The notes: generated from the letters alone by a model not told the origin. Positions 21,584-33,476 are shown, counted from the first letter of the stretch. The stretch: 64,000 nucleotides of DNA from Riptortus pedestris (GCA_019009955.1 CM032231.1:109339501-109403500), one strand, 5' to 3'. Program-made: numbers and translations.

Positions 21584-22283
21584 ATCGTCACCTTGGCAGA
21601 ATCGATCCCTTAGGGGAGGGCTACTAACAAGAAACACTAAAACTGGATTGCATCAGAAAGTCATGCGAAAAACAAATCAGATAAGCCGGCTTGTAGGCGG
21701 TATGGCTGTCAACTTTTGCAACCATAAAATAAAAAAAATCACGAAGAGTCATAGAGCAGTGTACAAGATGGCTGTCAGATACAGAACCGCATCGAGGAAA
21801 CATGATATTCCAAGGGTCAATCTGAATTTTGAGCAAGGGCGAATTACAATATATTAGCATGCAGATGACAAGCAGAGGGGATCAGCTGATAGCCGGACGG
21901 GGCAATCAACTCGGCGCAGAACAATAAAATGATACATCATGTATAAATATGCTGCTAAGCTCGCTCTTTCTTATTACGCCATTGTATTCCTTGTACGAAT
22001 GTCGTCACTAGTCATTGTATGTTCAGCCTGTGTATAAGCGAGTTGTACGGAAGTGTATTTCGCAGTCGCATTCGAGATTTATTGGCCCACTGTTCAGTCA
22101 GACATAGAAAGCTTTCACAAAGAAACACTAGCTCTCAGCTCAAAGTAATATCCTTCTTGCGTTTCACAAGCTTTATAATAACGTATATTTGTTACGGGAT
22201 TACAATAATATAGAACGACGTAATCGTATATATTTTGTATCATTGTATCCGAAAAATTCCAGTATTATGAAGATAACAATACA
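21584..22283. other. Unassigned, possible promoter-like stretch
   Basis: GC content is higher than its surroundings. ATGTATAAATATGCTGC near 21938-21954 resembles a TATA box followed by a pyrimidine-rich start region, which could be a decayed LTR. No paired repeat or target duplication was found. The 147-residue frame at 21414-21857 shows no recognisable domain. Confidence 0.3.
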
Positions 22284-22376
22284 ATTAGCATATTTTCCTT
22301 AAGTGAAATCAGTTAATGAGGTCCATCGATCCTACCCAGGAGATGGCGAAAATGAGGTCCGTTCAAAATTATATAT

Positions 22377-22431
<55 letters not shown>

Positions 22432-22443
22432 TATATATATATG
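22284..22443 (+). mobile_element. Hlt 5'-end fragment plus (TA)n
   Basis: A worn 5' end (AGCATATTTTCCTTAAGTG), CCATCGATCCTACCCAGGAG and a (TA)n tract at about 22377-22443. The copy ends in the microsatellite and an unrelated repeat follows. Confidence 0.75.
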
Positions 22444-23130
22444 TTACTGTACAACCCGGAAGTGTGGTAAATGTCAGGACTTACCGGTAAATCCTAGGAT
22501 TTACCAAGAGCACTGGTTAAAGTCCGAAATCTACATGAAATTCGAGCCCCCCGATTTACCGTCTGGCTTTGAAGATGCCCGAAAAACATCACATAAATGT
22601 GAGATTTCATACTTTTACCAATGAGGTTTGGTAAATGTGCGGATTTCCCAAGGCTCATTGGTAAATGTCCAGTGAAGAGGAGTGGGGACAGGGATACTCC
22701 CCCCAACCGTGGGTGAGCAGGAGAATTTCATGTCTCCTGATGAAGTGCCCGACGAAGAGATAAGCCTTCGCACCGCAGTTCGTCAACAGTCATTGGTTGG
22801 TTGGTGGCCAGGGTTTAAAAAAATGCAACCTGCTTAAAAAATATTCAAGTTAGAAATGTTTGTGCAAGTTAGCTAATATGAAGTGCAATACAAAGTGCCA
22901 CAATACTCTCCGACTATGTAACAAATAATATTAAAACTTATTCTAAAATTTTCATTTCAAATAGCCTTTATTCCAACTTTTACCGGCAGACGCTGGGAAA
23001 TGTTAGGATTTACCAAAATCTGTTGGAAAAAGTCCGAAAGAAGCATCCTGATTGAGATAATACTAGCTTTTACCAAGCCTCTTGGGAAATCCTAAGATTT
23101 ACTGGGTAAAGTCCGATATGAAAGATAAAA
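22444..23130. repeat. Unrecognised repeat rich in GGTAAATCC/GGATTTACC inverted motifs
   Basis: At least four clusters (about 22464-22535, 22613-22672, 22978-23040, 23068-23126) reuse GGTAAATGT, GGATTTACC and AAAGTCCGAAA-like words. One forms a perfect 20-bp palindrome, GGTAAATCCTAGGATTTACC, at 22486-22505. The clusters are not a simple tandem array. I do not recognise the family. Confidence 0.55.
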
Positions 23131-23311
23131 TCGTTTAAGAAAAAAGAGTTAAAGGCTGGATAGTTTTCAACTAAATATTATTAGGGCAAAAGCTCATAAA
23201 AGGTATTATAGACCTAAACCAATTGCGATATTTTTTTTGGATAAAATCATGCCCTGTGTGTTCTTTTACACTTGCTCTCGAATTTCACCTTTATAGAATA
23301 CTCCGCTAATA

Positions 23312-24584
23312 TTGGGTTGTTCGATAATTAATGTCGTTTTTTTTCAAAATGAATTTATTTATATTAACTACAAGATTAATCAATGATATATTGACCATTT
23401 TGTTGGATTACCTTTTGCCATCTTTCGGTGAGTTGAAAAATTCCACGTTCGAAGAAGCCTTGGTTTTTAGAAGCAAAAAACTGGACCAACTCATTTTTAA
23501 CCGCCTCATCAGAATCGAAAGTTTCACCATTGAAGTGGTTTTGAACGGAGCGAAATAAATGGTAATCTGATGGTGCTACGTCAGGGCTATATGGTGGATG
23601 TGGCATCAGTTCCATATTGAGCTCTGTTAATTTTTGACGAGTTGTCAAAGAGGGTCTGGCGTTATCATGATGGAACATCACGCCTATGCGATTAGCCAGT
23701 TCAGGACGTTTTTTCTTGATTTCTTCGTTCAGTTTCGATAGTTGACGACAGTAGACATTCGAATCAATAGTTTTGTTTCTTGGAAGCAACTCAAAGTACA
23801 TTATGCCCTTCTAATCCCACCACAAAGAAAGCATAATATTTTTTTGGTGAATATCGCCTTTGGATGTCGAATTTGGGGGCTCATTTTGCTTGGTCCATAA
23901 TCTTCTTCGGTCTACGTTATCGTAAACAATCCATTTTTCATCACTCGTTATAATTTTTTTTTTAAAAATGGGTCCTTTTTTTAAAAAAAAAAAAAAGAGT
24001 CGCATATGTTACTGCGTTTGGTGAGGTGGATATCGTTTAATTCGTGAGGAACCCAAAAATCCAGTTTGCATACGTAACCAAGCTGTTTTAAGTGCAAGTA
24101 AACGGTTGAATTCGATATGTCGAGCTTCTCTGCTATCTCTCAAGTTGTCATACGCCGGTTGGTTTTGATTAACGCCTTTATTTCGTCGTCATCAGTAGTG
24201 GTTGGACGACCAGTATGTGTTGCGTCTTGCACATTAAAATTTCCAGAGCGAAAGCGTGCAAACCAACGCTGACACTGGCGATCAGTAAGACAGTCCTCAC
24301 CATAAACTTCACATAATTTTTTCCGAGCTTGTAGCTCATTTTTGCCCTTTCGGAAGTATAACAATAAAATATGCTGATAATGATCTCTTTGGTTGTCCAT
24401 TTTCAACCGAATTTTTAGCCGACTTGCTGTTTCCTAATCAGTCTCAGTTATTTACTGGACATAGCCCAAAGTCTAATCTTTAAAATAGTACATTATAATC
24501 AAAGCCAAGCAATCAATACTACCTGAAATATGCATTTCAAACAATCTTATCAGAAAAAACTACATTAATTATCAAACCACCTTA
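23312..24584 (-). mobile_element. Full-length mariner element (mellifera-like), inactive
   Basis: It is 1,273 bp, the usual mariner size. Terminal inverted repeats of about 30 bp (TTGGGTTGTTCGATAATTAA at the left, the complement of TAAGGTGGTTTGATAATTAA at the right) are flanked by TA at 23310-23311 and 24585-24586, the standard mariner target duplication. The ends are only moderately matched, so the copy is not recent. Confidence 0.92.
23376..24406 (-). pseudogene. Mariner transposase, three lesions
   Basis: The product would be a DDD cut-and-paste transposase acting in the nucleus on mariner ends. An N-terminal helix-turn-helix part is visible (YFRKGKNELQARKKL; CQRWFARFRSGNF), then the first acidic motif (TSDEKWIVYDN), HHDNARP, and PHPPYSPDVAPSDYHLFRS. 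Wording matches the mellifera subfamily. Lesions: an in-frame TGA at 24137-24139, at an arginine position where a CGA codon would fit CpG decay; a frameshift at the long T/A run around 23986-23998; and an in-frame TAG at 23811-23813 where Trp is expected. The second and third aspartates are separated by 32 residues instead of the usual 34, so a two-codon deletion also hit the catalytic region. Confidence 0.92.
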
Positions 24585-24586
24585 TA

Positions 24587-25027
24587 CTTCCGTTAGTTTC
24601 TTCCAGGCAATTAATACATTAAACCTAGACAACACATGAATCCAAAGAGCATGGTGTTACTAAACACAAGAGTCTGTTATAACTCCACTTGGAGTTTAGT
24701 TGGAGGGATTTGGAGAAGCACGAGAAGGTACTTCATTGGAAGTTTAAGCACCTTCAAGTTAAATGGAACTCGAATTCCAGTCTAACTATGTAGCCAGGTG
24801 TAATGGACAGTAGGTGGAGCAGCTGTTTCAGAAATTTGGCTTGAAATCCCCACATCCCATAGACACTCAGCCACATATCAGATGAACATACCACGACCAG
24901 CTGGCAGAGGAGTAGCCAGGATTTCTCTTTGGTTTGCTCAGATATTATAGAAGTTTAAATCTATAAATATATTCCATTTATAGGATTATTAACCCCTAGG
25001 ATGATTTGGGGGTATGAGCAAATTTTG
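24587..25027. other. No recognisable feature
   Basis: Spacer to the right of the mariner with no family match. Confidence 0.35.
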
Positions 25028-25070
25028 AAAGAAGTTCGTCGAACAGGGTCTTCGTAAACTAAGCAGATTT
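25028..25070 (-). mobile_element. Hlt 3'-end scrap
   Basis: GTTCGTCGAACAGGG...GTAAACTAAGCAGATTT is a worn 3' terminus. Confidence 0.55.
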
Positions 25071-25135
25071 GGTATATTTCATACTGTGAGCTCTAATCAC
25101 CTTCAATTCAATATTTCTTCCGTAATAAGAAGCCT

Positions 25136-25264
25136 AATTAGCAGATTTCCCTCAAGTGAAATCAGCTATTGAGGTCGTACTCATAACGCGATTTTACAAA
25201 AATTTCTTCAAATGTCCATCGATCCTACCCAGGAGATAACGAAAATGAGGTCCGTTCAAAACTG

Positions 25265-25313
<49 letters not shown>

Positions 25314-25749
25314 CTGTTACCGCTCTAGCGGTCGCAATTATTGTTTAATAACCAAACTGGATATTTAGTAGTTTTATGTAAAAAGAAAGATCAAGTTCGT
25401 TAATGGCTGAAATCGGACCAGTGGTAGGGGGGGGGGGGTTAGAGGGGGGATTTTCGAAAATTCGAAATATCTCCGTTACTAAACGTCGTATCGAAAACTT
25501 GTATAGTACCAATCTTATTTCAAATACTATGAATATTGTTATATACATTTATTCTCTACCTTGAATATTAACCGAGATATTTGCGTTTTTATTAAGTGTG
25601 TGTGGACAACGGACGAAAGTGAGTTTCCCGCCAAAAGCTAGTTCCGCCGTTTTCGCAACTGTTTGGCTCTCGTATAGAGAGTTCTCTGCTGCATAACTTC
25701 AGGTGGGAAATATGCTTAGTTTACGCAACCCCTGCGTGACGGACGTTTT
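25136..25749 (+). mobile_element. Hlt copy, complete
   Basis: 5' end AGCAGATTTCCCTCAAGTG, (TA)n at about 25263-25309, a (G)13 run near 25427-25439, and a type B-like interior with CCAAAAGCTAGTTCCGCCG. 3' end GGTGGGAAATATGCTTAG, with a hairpin changed to ACGCAACCCCTGCGT. Confidence 0.87.
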
Positions 25750-25958
25750 GGTTAGCAGCTGAAATACTCATTTAGTTTCAATATTTCAAGAATTGGACAA
25801 AAATACGAACGAATTTCACTTTGGCACGCATCTACAACGATTCTAAATATTGAAGGATTTTTTTGTGTAGCTTTGTCATGTAAGCTACATTAATTGATGC
25901 ATTGCAGCAGGAAAATCATCAAAACGTTTGACTATTGATATAATCACATATTAGTTAT
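25750..25958. other. No recognisable feature
   Basis: Short spacer between two Hlt copies. Confidence 0.35.
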
Positions 25959-26488
25959 AAGTAGGTCACGCAGGGGCTGCCTTAACTGAGCAGATTTCCC
26001 ACGCCCGTTACGTATTTGCATTAATCTCAAAACGTAAAAGTTCAATGAGAACAATATTTGATATTTAGGCTTCAGATAAAGTACTTCATAATATAACAGT
26101 TTTTTTGTTAATATGAATGAGTAAGAGTGAGTATTTACTCATGGCTGAAAACTAAAATTAGGAAATATCTCTATTAATATTCAGTTTAGAGAAAAAGATT
26201 GATTCTATACTATTTTTCGATCTGACGCATAACAACAGAGATATTTTGAATTTTCGAAATTCTCCCCCCCCAACTGGTCCGATTTCCGCCGTTAACGAAC
26301 TGTTTTACATAAAACGTTTAAATATCGAGTTGGTTAACTTTCAAACAAAAATTGCGGGCAGTTTTGAACGGACCTCATTTTTGTCATCTACTACCTAGGA
26401 TCAATGGGCATTTGAGGACATTTTGCGAAAATCTCGTCACGAGTAGAACCTCAACCGCTGATTTCTTTTAGAGGAAATCTGCTAAAAA
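25959..26488 (-). mobile_element. Hlt copy without (TA)n
   Basis: Both ends are recognisable (AGGTCACGCAGGGGCTGC; AGAGGAAATCTGCTAAAA). The type A interior is shortened. The microsatellite has collapsed so that AAAATTGCGGGCAG adjoins TTTTGAACGGACCTC. Confidence 0.83.
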
Positions 26489-27134
26489 CTATAAATGTGT
26501 ATCAATATGGCCCAATTTTTGAATAAAAACTTTAGAACCCAGGTAATCCAATACTACTTATTATTTCTTGTAAAAAGATTCAAACGTCTAATAAATGGAG
26601 TCGTTTGATTCTGAAGATATGTATATCTTCTGAGTTCCATTAATCCCTTGTAATATAACTTTTTGTGCATGGAGAAGTGTTTTGATGGGTCAGAGGTACA
26701 GGAAGATGATAGTTAAGTTGACCGGCGGTAACAGAGGAAAAGTCGATGGTAGAAAATGGAAGTAACTCGGCAATGTTCTTTATCTAAGTCCTGAATGACA
26801 AAGACGATAATCAATAAGCCGAAGGAAATTGACCTTCAATGGCATTCAAGAGCAGGCATTCATTGGAATCTCTTCAACCGTGAGCAGAAGAATACGTTCT
26901 GCCTCAAACCATTACTGGCCTCTTGTGCATTTTTTATCTCTGTGTATATTGATCCGAGCTGAACAACGATAAGGATGAAGGAAATCGTTCATTTTGGTAA
27001 CCAAGTACATATACCACTGAAACGCAGAAACAGAGATTTTGGATAAAGTATGGACTTCGAAAGGATAAAATATGCACAAATTGAATGCACATGAAGACTT
27101 TATCATGTGACAGAAAAATACTTTCAAGAATATT
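26489..27134. other. No recognisable feature
   Basis: Slightly less AT-rich spacer (about 26640-26930) with no repeat or domain I recognise. The two minus frames over 26912-27170 are not convincing. Confidence 0.4.
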
Positions 27135-27767
27135 TACGCGGGTGCTGCCTATAATTAGCAGATTTCTCATCTTATCTCAACATCAATTCTTTAGTTCTCC
27201 TATAGTATGAAGCTTATCTAAACTTGTAACTAAATCGAAAGCTGGGCCAAAAAATCATACGTGCAAGAGTAAGAGTTTGCAAAAAGCTGAAACCGAAAAA
27301 AATGCAAATAACTCTGTCAATACTACAATATTAGTAGAAAATTAAGTTTCCAACAAGAGTTTTTATATGCAATTTTTTGGTCTGACTCGTAATAATGGGA
27401 TATTTTGAATTTCAACATTTTCTTCCATTAACCCCCTCCCACACCAGGTCCGAATTTAGTCATGAACGAACTTGATATTTAATTTTATATAAAAAGTTTT
27501 AATATAGAGTTTAACAATTGTTTAACAAGTTTGGTCCTATAAAAGTTGACCATCTGGCTCATAATAACGAAAATATTTTGAATGAATAAAATATTTCAGA
27601 ATTCCCTAAACCCTACAGCTTGAGTACATGAGTAGGAGTGGGAGTTTACTGAAGGCTGAAAACTAAAGAATCCAAGTACATATCTGGGTTAATATTCATG
27701 AGAGAGAAAATATGCATAAAAAGACATTCATAAACAATTAAATTTGCAATTAGATTTATTATGCGGT
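27135..27767 (-). mobile_element. Old, scrambled Hlt remnants
   Basis: Two minus-strand series: 27140-27540 (GCAAATAACTCTGTCAATAC, C run, AACGAACTTGATATTT) and 27610-27767 (GTAGGAGTGGGAGTTTACTG onward). Strong divergence puts these among the oldest copies. Confidence 0.6.
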
Positions 27768-28112
27768 TTGTTTGATCGTTACAAAACTCGATACTCAAAC
27801 GTTTTATGTAAAAATGAAGATTAAGTTTGATGGCTAAAATCGGACCAGTGGTACAGGGGGTTTAGAGGGGGAGAATTCTTAATTCTTAATATCTCCGTTA
27901 TTATGCTTCGAATGGGAAAATTGCATAGAACTAATCTTATTGTAAATTTAATGTTCTATAAATGTTATTATGTATGTTTTTCACTATCTTGATTATTAAC
28001 CGAGATATTTGATTTCTTTTCGGCGTAAAGTAAACCCCCTTTCCTACTCATGTCATATTGACAATAAGCTGTTATGTAAAGAGACACTTTATTTAAACCC
28101 TAAATAAAGTGT
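27768..28112 (+). mobile_element. Old Hlt fragment, middle and type A interior
   Basis: GTTTGATCGTTACAAAACTCG, G run, ATATCTCCGTTATTATGC, then GTAAACCCCCTTTCCTACTC. It is joined head-to-head with the preceding minus fragment, with no 5' ends between them. Confidence 0.65.
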
Positions 28113-28529
28113 ATCAAGGGCAAGCTTTCATTGATTTATGTACTTTCTGCATGAGTCTGGCCAGCAATAAAAGCGACAAGAATGCGGAGAGTAATCTACT
28201 CGAGGTGAAATGATCATTCCTGAGCAATCTTTTGAAAGCTAATCAATTTATAATCATTAGCCAATATTAATCCTCAAATGCAATTTAGGTTGTCTTGCCC
28301 AAAGGATGCAGGTCTGTGAGGAACTTGTCGAAATTGGAACTATTCATTCTGCATTATGAACAGAGAAATAATCGTGATGCACATAAGAGCCGAAATATTG
28401 ACATTAATCATGTACTCAATCAATGATATGAAAGTATCAACGTCTCTTATGATATCCCTAATCATCATGCAGTTTATTTGCTGCACGGCATGAAGTATTG
28501 ATAATTCTTAGATGGGATTCTAAACATAA
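28113..28529. other. No recognisable feature
   Basis: Spacer with no family match. Confidence 0.35.
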
Positions 28530-29084
28530 AAAAATACGTCACGCAGGGGCTGCGTAAACTAAGCAGATTTCCCACGTGAAGTTTACAATAGGGAAATCTG
28601 CCTAATAACAACTGTAGTAGTAAGAAACCTCTAAACCTAAAACATTATTTAGGGCGTAATAACCCAGTAGTTTCTAGCCCCAAAAAACAGTTGACCTAAC
28701 CTCTAAACCTATTCACGAGGGACGAATAGTTATGTAAACGGCCACCAGAGCTCTCGGCGGAAAGTCCGAACATAGCCTACTGGTGACCACACGCAGAATA
28801 CAAATGCAAATATCTCAGTTAATATTCAAGATACAGAATAAATGTATAGCACAATATTTATAGTAAAATTAATTTACAATAAGATGTATTCTATACATTT
28901 TTTCGATCCGACGCATAATAACGGAGATATTTTGAATTATCAAAAATCCCCCCTCTAAACCCCTCCCCTCCTACTGGTCCGATTTCAGCCATTAACGAAC
29001 TTGATCTTCCTTTTTACATAAAACGAATAAATTCCGAGTTTGGTAAAGATCAAACAAGAATTGCGACCGCTAGAGCGTTAACAG

Positions 29085-29146
<62 letters not shown>

Positions 29147-29268
29147 GAACGGACCTCATTTTCGTCATCTCCTGGGTAGTATCGATGGACATTTGAAGAA
29201 ATTTTTCGAAACTCGCATCATGAGTACGACCTCAATAGCTGATTTCCCTTAAGGGAAATCTGCTAAAA
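28530..29268 (-). mobile_element. Hlt copy, type B, complete
   Basis: Termini TACGTCACGCAGGGGCTGCG and AAGGGAAATCTGCTAAAA, full type B interior, (TA)n at about 29089-29141. Nearly identical over the interior to the copies at 16898-17608 and 42456-43197, indicating recent spread. Confidence 0.9.
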
Positions 29269-29398
29269 AAATATTGACAATAGTTTGAGTAAAGTTTAAA
29301 AGAAAGCCATTTCACAGCTGAAGTAGTCCCCAGCTACCTGGATCAGTAGGGCCAGAGGATGTGGTGTATTTAAAGCAGGATGTGACGTAGCCATTCTA

Positions 29399-29402
<4 letters not shown>

Positions 29403-29490
<88 letters not shown>
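29403..29490. repeat. (TC)n-(AC)n compound microsatellite
   Basis: About 17 TC units are followed by roughly 27 AC units. It is not inside an Hlt copy. Confidence 0.95.
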
Positions 29491-29494
<4 letters not shown>

Positions 29495-29892
29495 CCTTCT
29501 GCTATTCAGATATAATGTAATTCAGTACATAAATAACTGCAACTAATAAAGCAATCAGAAGTAGGGAACAAAGGCTTGTTAAGATATTACAGTTGGAACT
29601 TTTGATGGAATATTTGTGACAATAAGTTTCAGAATAATAGTTACATATATCTCGAATTCTCGAAGCGGTCACAATTATGGCAAACCAAATCTCAGCCTTT
29701 AATTAACATAATTGGCGCTTTTAAGGGGGGGGGGGTGACACGGGGACTTAGGGCAGCCTGTGTATAATGGAAAAGAATTTGTACAGAGCATTAACAAAAA
29801 TAAAATATCTTAGTAAAATGTACTCACTGTAGTGATATCAATAATAAGCAGTGTTTTTTTATTTAAAAAAAACACACTTCATATACATATAC
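29491..29892. other. No recognisable feature
   Basis: Spacer with a (G)9 run near 29728 and a T/A stem near 29855-29870, leading into the first TAmod copy. Confidence 0.35.
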
Positions 29893-30966
29893 TAGTTGAG
29901 TTACCCGGCTTCGCCTGGGAAGTCACTTGAAGCTGAATGAATAAGTATATTACATTGGTACATTGTGTGTTCAGTAAAGCATATCATATATTAACGGAAC
30001 GGAGTTAATAAATATCAGAAATAACTGGATGCACCTCCCAAGCGTTCATTCGTTTAAATTATTCATTTATGATACTTAATCAAATTCACATTCTTGAGAA
30101 TAACATTGCTAAAAGTATTCCATGAAGTTCATGTAAACATAGACCAATATGAGGTGGCTGGGAAGCGGCACCTCCCTACACTCATTGGTGCCAACCCACC
30201 ACCATATTAACAAATGATTACATTATCTTCACAAAACTAAAACTGTCTGTTCAAATAATTGTCACGTTTTAATTAAATAAATTATTAAATACGTTTAAGG
30301 GCAAACAGGCGTTTCCCATGAATTAATGTCTGGGAGAACAGAAGGGGTTACTTGGTGCAATCTGTTACTGGCGTTTAAAAAATAACATAGGTTTGAATTA
30401 TTAAGGATAAATATCAGCATAGTTTTGAATTAATTTATCCAGGTTAGGTCCCTGGAAGTTTATATTGGAAATAACTGTTGAGCATATCAATATTTCTGAG
30501 CAAATTACGTCCTTTATACATTTTTACGAAAAAAAATGTATTAAGCAAAACAAAGTAAACAACTTTTGTTATGTACACGTTTGCCAAAGAAGTAATAGAA
30601 AATGAAATATAATGAATTTTTACTTCAGGCCACCCTTATAACCCCAACTCCTGTTCAGATCGAAAAATGTTAATACAGCTGGGTCATATATTCATGGAAG
30701 AATTAATGCTAATTCACATACCGAGTTTTGTTAGGTTCGGCTAAATCATTAGTATCTAAGTTGGGTTACTAGTAATACACATATCATGTTTTATTAAATT
30801 CGGTTCAGCCGTTTAAGGTAAGGAAAAGGTAACTAACAGACACCTAAGCTACAAATTGCAGATATCGTGTCTATGGCATTTGAAACGACAAAGTATCGTG
30901 AAAATTCGCGAAAAAAATCAATGTACAGGCAGGGGTCACACTTTATATATATATATATATATATAT
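29893..30966 (+). mobile_element. TAmod copy 1
   Basis: It starts ACTAGTTGAGTTACCCGGC with the head hairpin CCGGCTTCGCCTGGG. It contains an extended 5' part shared with the 45.9 kb copy (ACTGGATGCACCTCCC...), about one internal module, and the tail CGAAAAAAATCAATGTACAG. It ends in (TA)n, immediately followed by the next copy. Confidence 0.82.
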
Positions 30967-32035
30967 ACTAGCTCAGATACCCGGCTTCGCCCGGGAATTC
31001 ATTTGAGGCTGAATGGTGATGGTACTTTTTAGCAGGCTTTACATTGCACAATATTTTGACATTTACCCGTCCCAGTGTTTAGGATTGATACCCGTCGTTG
31101 CCTTGGATTTGCTAATAATAGAATATTTGTTCGATAAGACTTCACTGTCTTCGATATTTCCCGTCCCTTATACATGTAAATAAGGTGAATTTTTATTTCA
31201 CCTTCCTTATAACCCCCCTCTCGCTCGAACCTAAAAATCTTAATATAACTTATAATCATGGAAGAATTAATGCTAATTGGCATACCGAGCTTTGTTAAGT
31301 TCGTTAGTGCCCAATAAAATTGTTGGCTCCCGCTAAAGTTTTAACGTAAACTCATTTATACTTAGGTATACGACAAAAGTGTATATAACAAAAGTTACTT
31401 CAAATAACAAAATAAACAACTTTTGTTATGTTTATATTTGCGGAAAAACCAATAGGAAACGAAATATCACTATTTTTAATTTCAGGCCTCCCATATAACC
31501 ACCACTCCTGCCCGTCCCTAGAAATGTTGGTATGGCTTATTACAATGAAGGCGTTAGTGCTAATGCACATACCGAGTTTTATTTAGTTCCGTTGAGTCTT
31601 TTTTGGCAAATAATATTGTTGACTCCTGCTATAATTTTTAGCGTATAACGCATTTAAACATCGGTATACGACAAAAGTGTATATAATAAACGTTACTCTA
31701 AATAACAAAATAAACAACTTTTGTTATGTTTATATTTGCGGAAAAACCAATAGGAAACGAAATATCGCTATTTTTAATTTCAGGCTTCCCTTATAACCCC
31801 CACTCCTGTTCGCCTCAGAGAAAATTAATATAGCCTAAGTTGGGTTAGTAGTAATATACATACCAAGTTTCATAAAATTCGGTTCAGCCGTTTATGCGTG
31901 AAAAGGTAACAAACAAACAAACATACACGAAAGAAACAAAATGCAGATATGGTGTCAATGACATGTGAAACGAAAAGTTATCGTGAAATTTCGCGAAAAA
32001 AATCAATGTACAGACAGAGGTTACAATTTTATATA
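30967..32035 (+). mobile_element. TAmod copy 2
   Basis: Head CTAGCTCAGATACCCGGC, then module boundaries (CTTATAACCCCC-like) at about 31205, 31493 and 31793, then TTCGGTTCAGCCGTTTATGC, an AACAAACAAACA run and the terminal AATTTTATATA. No reading frame of note crosses it, so it is non-autonomous. Confidence 0.87.
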
Positions 32036-32095
<60 letters not shown>

Positions 32096-32121
32096 TGCGT
32101 GCCTGCGTGTGTGTGTGTGTG
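32036..32121. repeat. (TA)n-(TGCG/TG)n microsatellite
   Basis: About 28 TA units, then TGCGTGCGTGCC and (TG)n. It forms the right border of TAmod copy 2. Confidence 0.95.
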
Positions 32122-32183
32122 TATAAACACATACTTCCATTTTAACTAAAAAGTATATATGTATAGATACCAAAACAATGTTT

Positions 32184-32345
32184 GCTAAATCTTTCATATG
32201 AAGTGTACTGTTCTACGGAAGTTGGGCTCTCCAAAAAAGGGAATACATTAGACGGGAAGCAATGGAAATGGTAAATAATGAATCACTAAAAAAGTATGTA
32301 GATCAAGCGTATAATTTGAAACTTGAAAATCTATTATTGCTAATT
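32184..32345 (+). pseudogene. LINE reverse-transcriptase C-terminal scrap
   Basis: The frame from 32184 reads AKSFI, a TGA stop, then SVLFYGSWALQKREYIRREA and NNESLKKYV. This resembles the C-terminal SFIWSVLLYG(S/A)E-W-L...R.EA-EM...NEE-L segment of common insect endonuclease/reverse-transcriptase LINE proteins (family known from memory). The stop sits at the conserved Trp, one residue is missing after YGS, and a longer gap follows the EAMEM motif. No catalytic motif remains. Clade is uncertain (RTE, Jockey or R1-like). Confidence 0.65.
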
Positions 32346-32401
32346 TAATTATTTCAAAATTTGGAATTCTTCATTCTAGCCTATTTTTTGTTTTGTAATT
32401 A

Positions 32402-32530
32402 TTTTAGCAGATTTCCCTTGAGGGAAATCAGCTATTGAGGTTGTACTCATGACGGAATTTTCGAAATTTTTCTTCGAATGTCCATCGATCCTACCCAGGA
32501 GATGACGAAAATGAGGTCCGTTCAAAACTG

Positions 32531-32610
<80 letters not shown>

Positions 32611-33150
32611 TGTTAACGCTCTAGCGGTCGCAATTTTTGTTTGATCGTTACCAAACTCGATATTTAGTCGTTTTATGTAAAATGAAAGATCAAGTTCGTT
32701 AACAGCTGAAATCGGACCAGTGGGAGGGGGGGTTTAGAGGGGAGGTTTTCGAAAATTCGAAATATCTCCGTTACTATACGTCGGACCGAAAAGTTATATT
32801 GCAAATTAAATTTACTATAAATATTGTTATATACATTTATTTTCTATATTGAATATTAACCGAGATATTTGCATTTGTATTCTGCGTGTGGTCACCAGTA
32901 GGCTATGTTCGGACTTTCCGCCGAGAGCTCTGGTGGCCGTTTCCATAACTATTCGTCCCTCGTGAATAGGTTTAGAGGCTAGGTCAACTGTTTTTTGCGG
33001 CTAGAAACTACTGGGTTCTTACGCCCTAAATAATGTTTTAGGTTTAGAGGTTTCTTACTACTACAGTTGTTATTAGGCTGATTTCCCTATTGTAAAACTT
33101 CACGTGGGAAATCTGCTTAGTTTACGCTGCCCCTGCGTGACGGACTTTTT
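32402..33150 (+). mobile_element. Hlt copy, type B, complete, with (TA)n-(TG)n
   Basis: Terminal blocks are intact (AGCAGATTTCCCTTGAGGG; CCCTGCGTGACGGACTTTTT). The microsatellite has changed to (TA)n then (TG)n (32531-32609). The interior is type B with CTTTCCGCCGAGAGCTCTGG. One hairpin base is altered (ACGCTGCCCCTGCGT). Confidence 0.9.
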
Positions 33151-33194
33151 ATTTTATAGACACTTTCTTCATTCTACTTATATAATTTATATTA

Positions 33195-33459
33195 AAAAGT
33201 CGGTCACCCCGTGTTTGTGTTAACTAAGCATATTTTCCTCGTACGTCACGTATTTGCATTTATCATAAAGCGTAAAAGCTCAATGAGATCAATATTGGTT
33301 ATTTAGGCTTCAAATATATAATATAACAGCTTTTTGCTATAGGACATGTGTAGGATTGGGTGTTTACTGAAGGTAGAAAACTTAAAAATGCAAATATATG
33401 GGTCACCAATCAATATAGTGAAAAAATGTCCATAACAACATTTATAGAACGTTACATCT
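33195..33459 (-). mobile_element. Hlt copy, type A, 5' part missing
   Basis: A worn 3' end (AAAAAGTCGGTCACC) and the type A interior up to the ATTTATAGAACGTTACAT block, where the sequence changes to an AT tract and TAmod copy 3. Confidence 0.7.
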
Positions 33460-33476
33460 ATCTATATCTATATATA

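Noticed and set aside
21414..21857. 147-residue plus-strand frame
   Set aside because: It starts in a LINE scrap, crosses an Hlt terminus and runs into unassigned DNA, with no recognisable domain. It is accidental.
23331..23558. 75-residue plus-strand frame
   Set aside because: Antisense shadow of the mariner transposase.
30967..31010. Self-cleaving ribozyme at the TAmod head (hammerhead or HDV-like)
   Set aside because: The CCGGCTTCGCCCGGG hairpin is clear, but I cannot find the conserved CTGANGA/GAAA core or an HDV-type double pseudoknot by eye.
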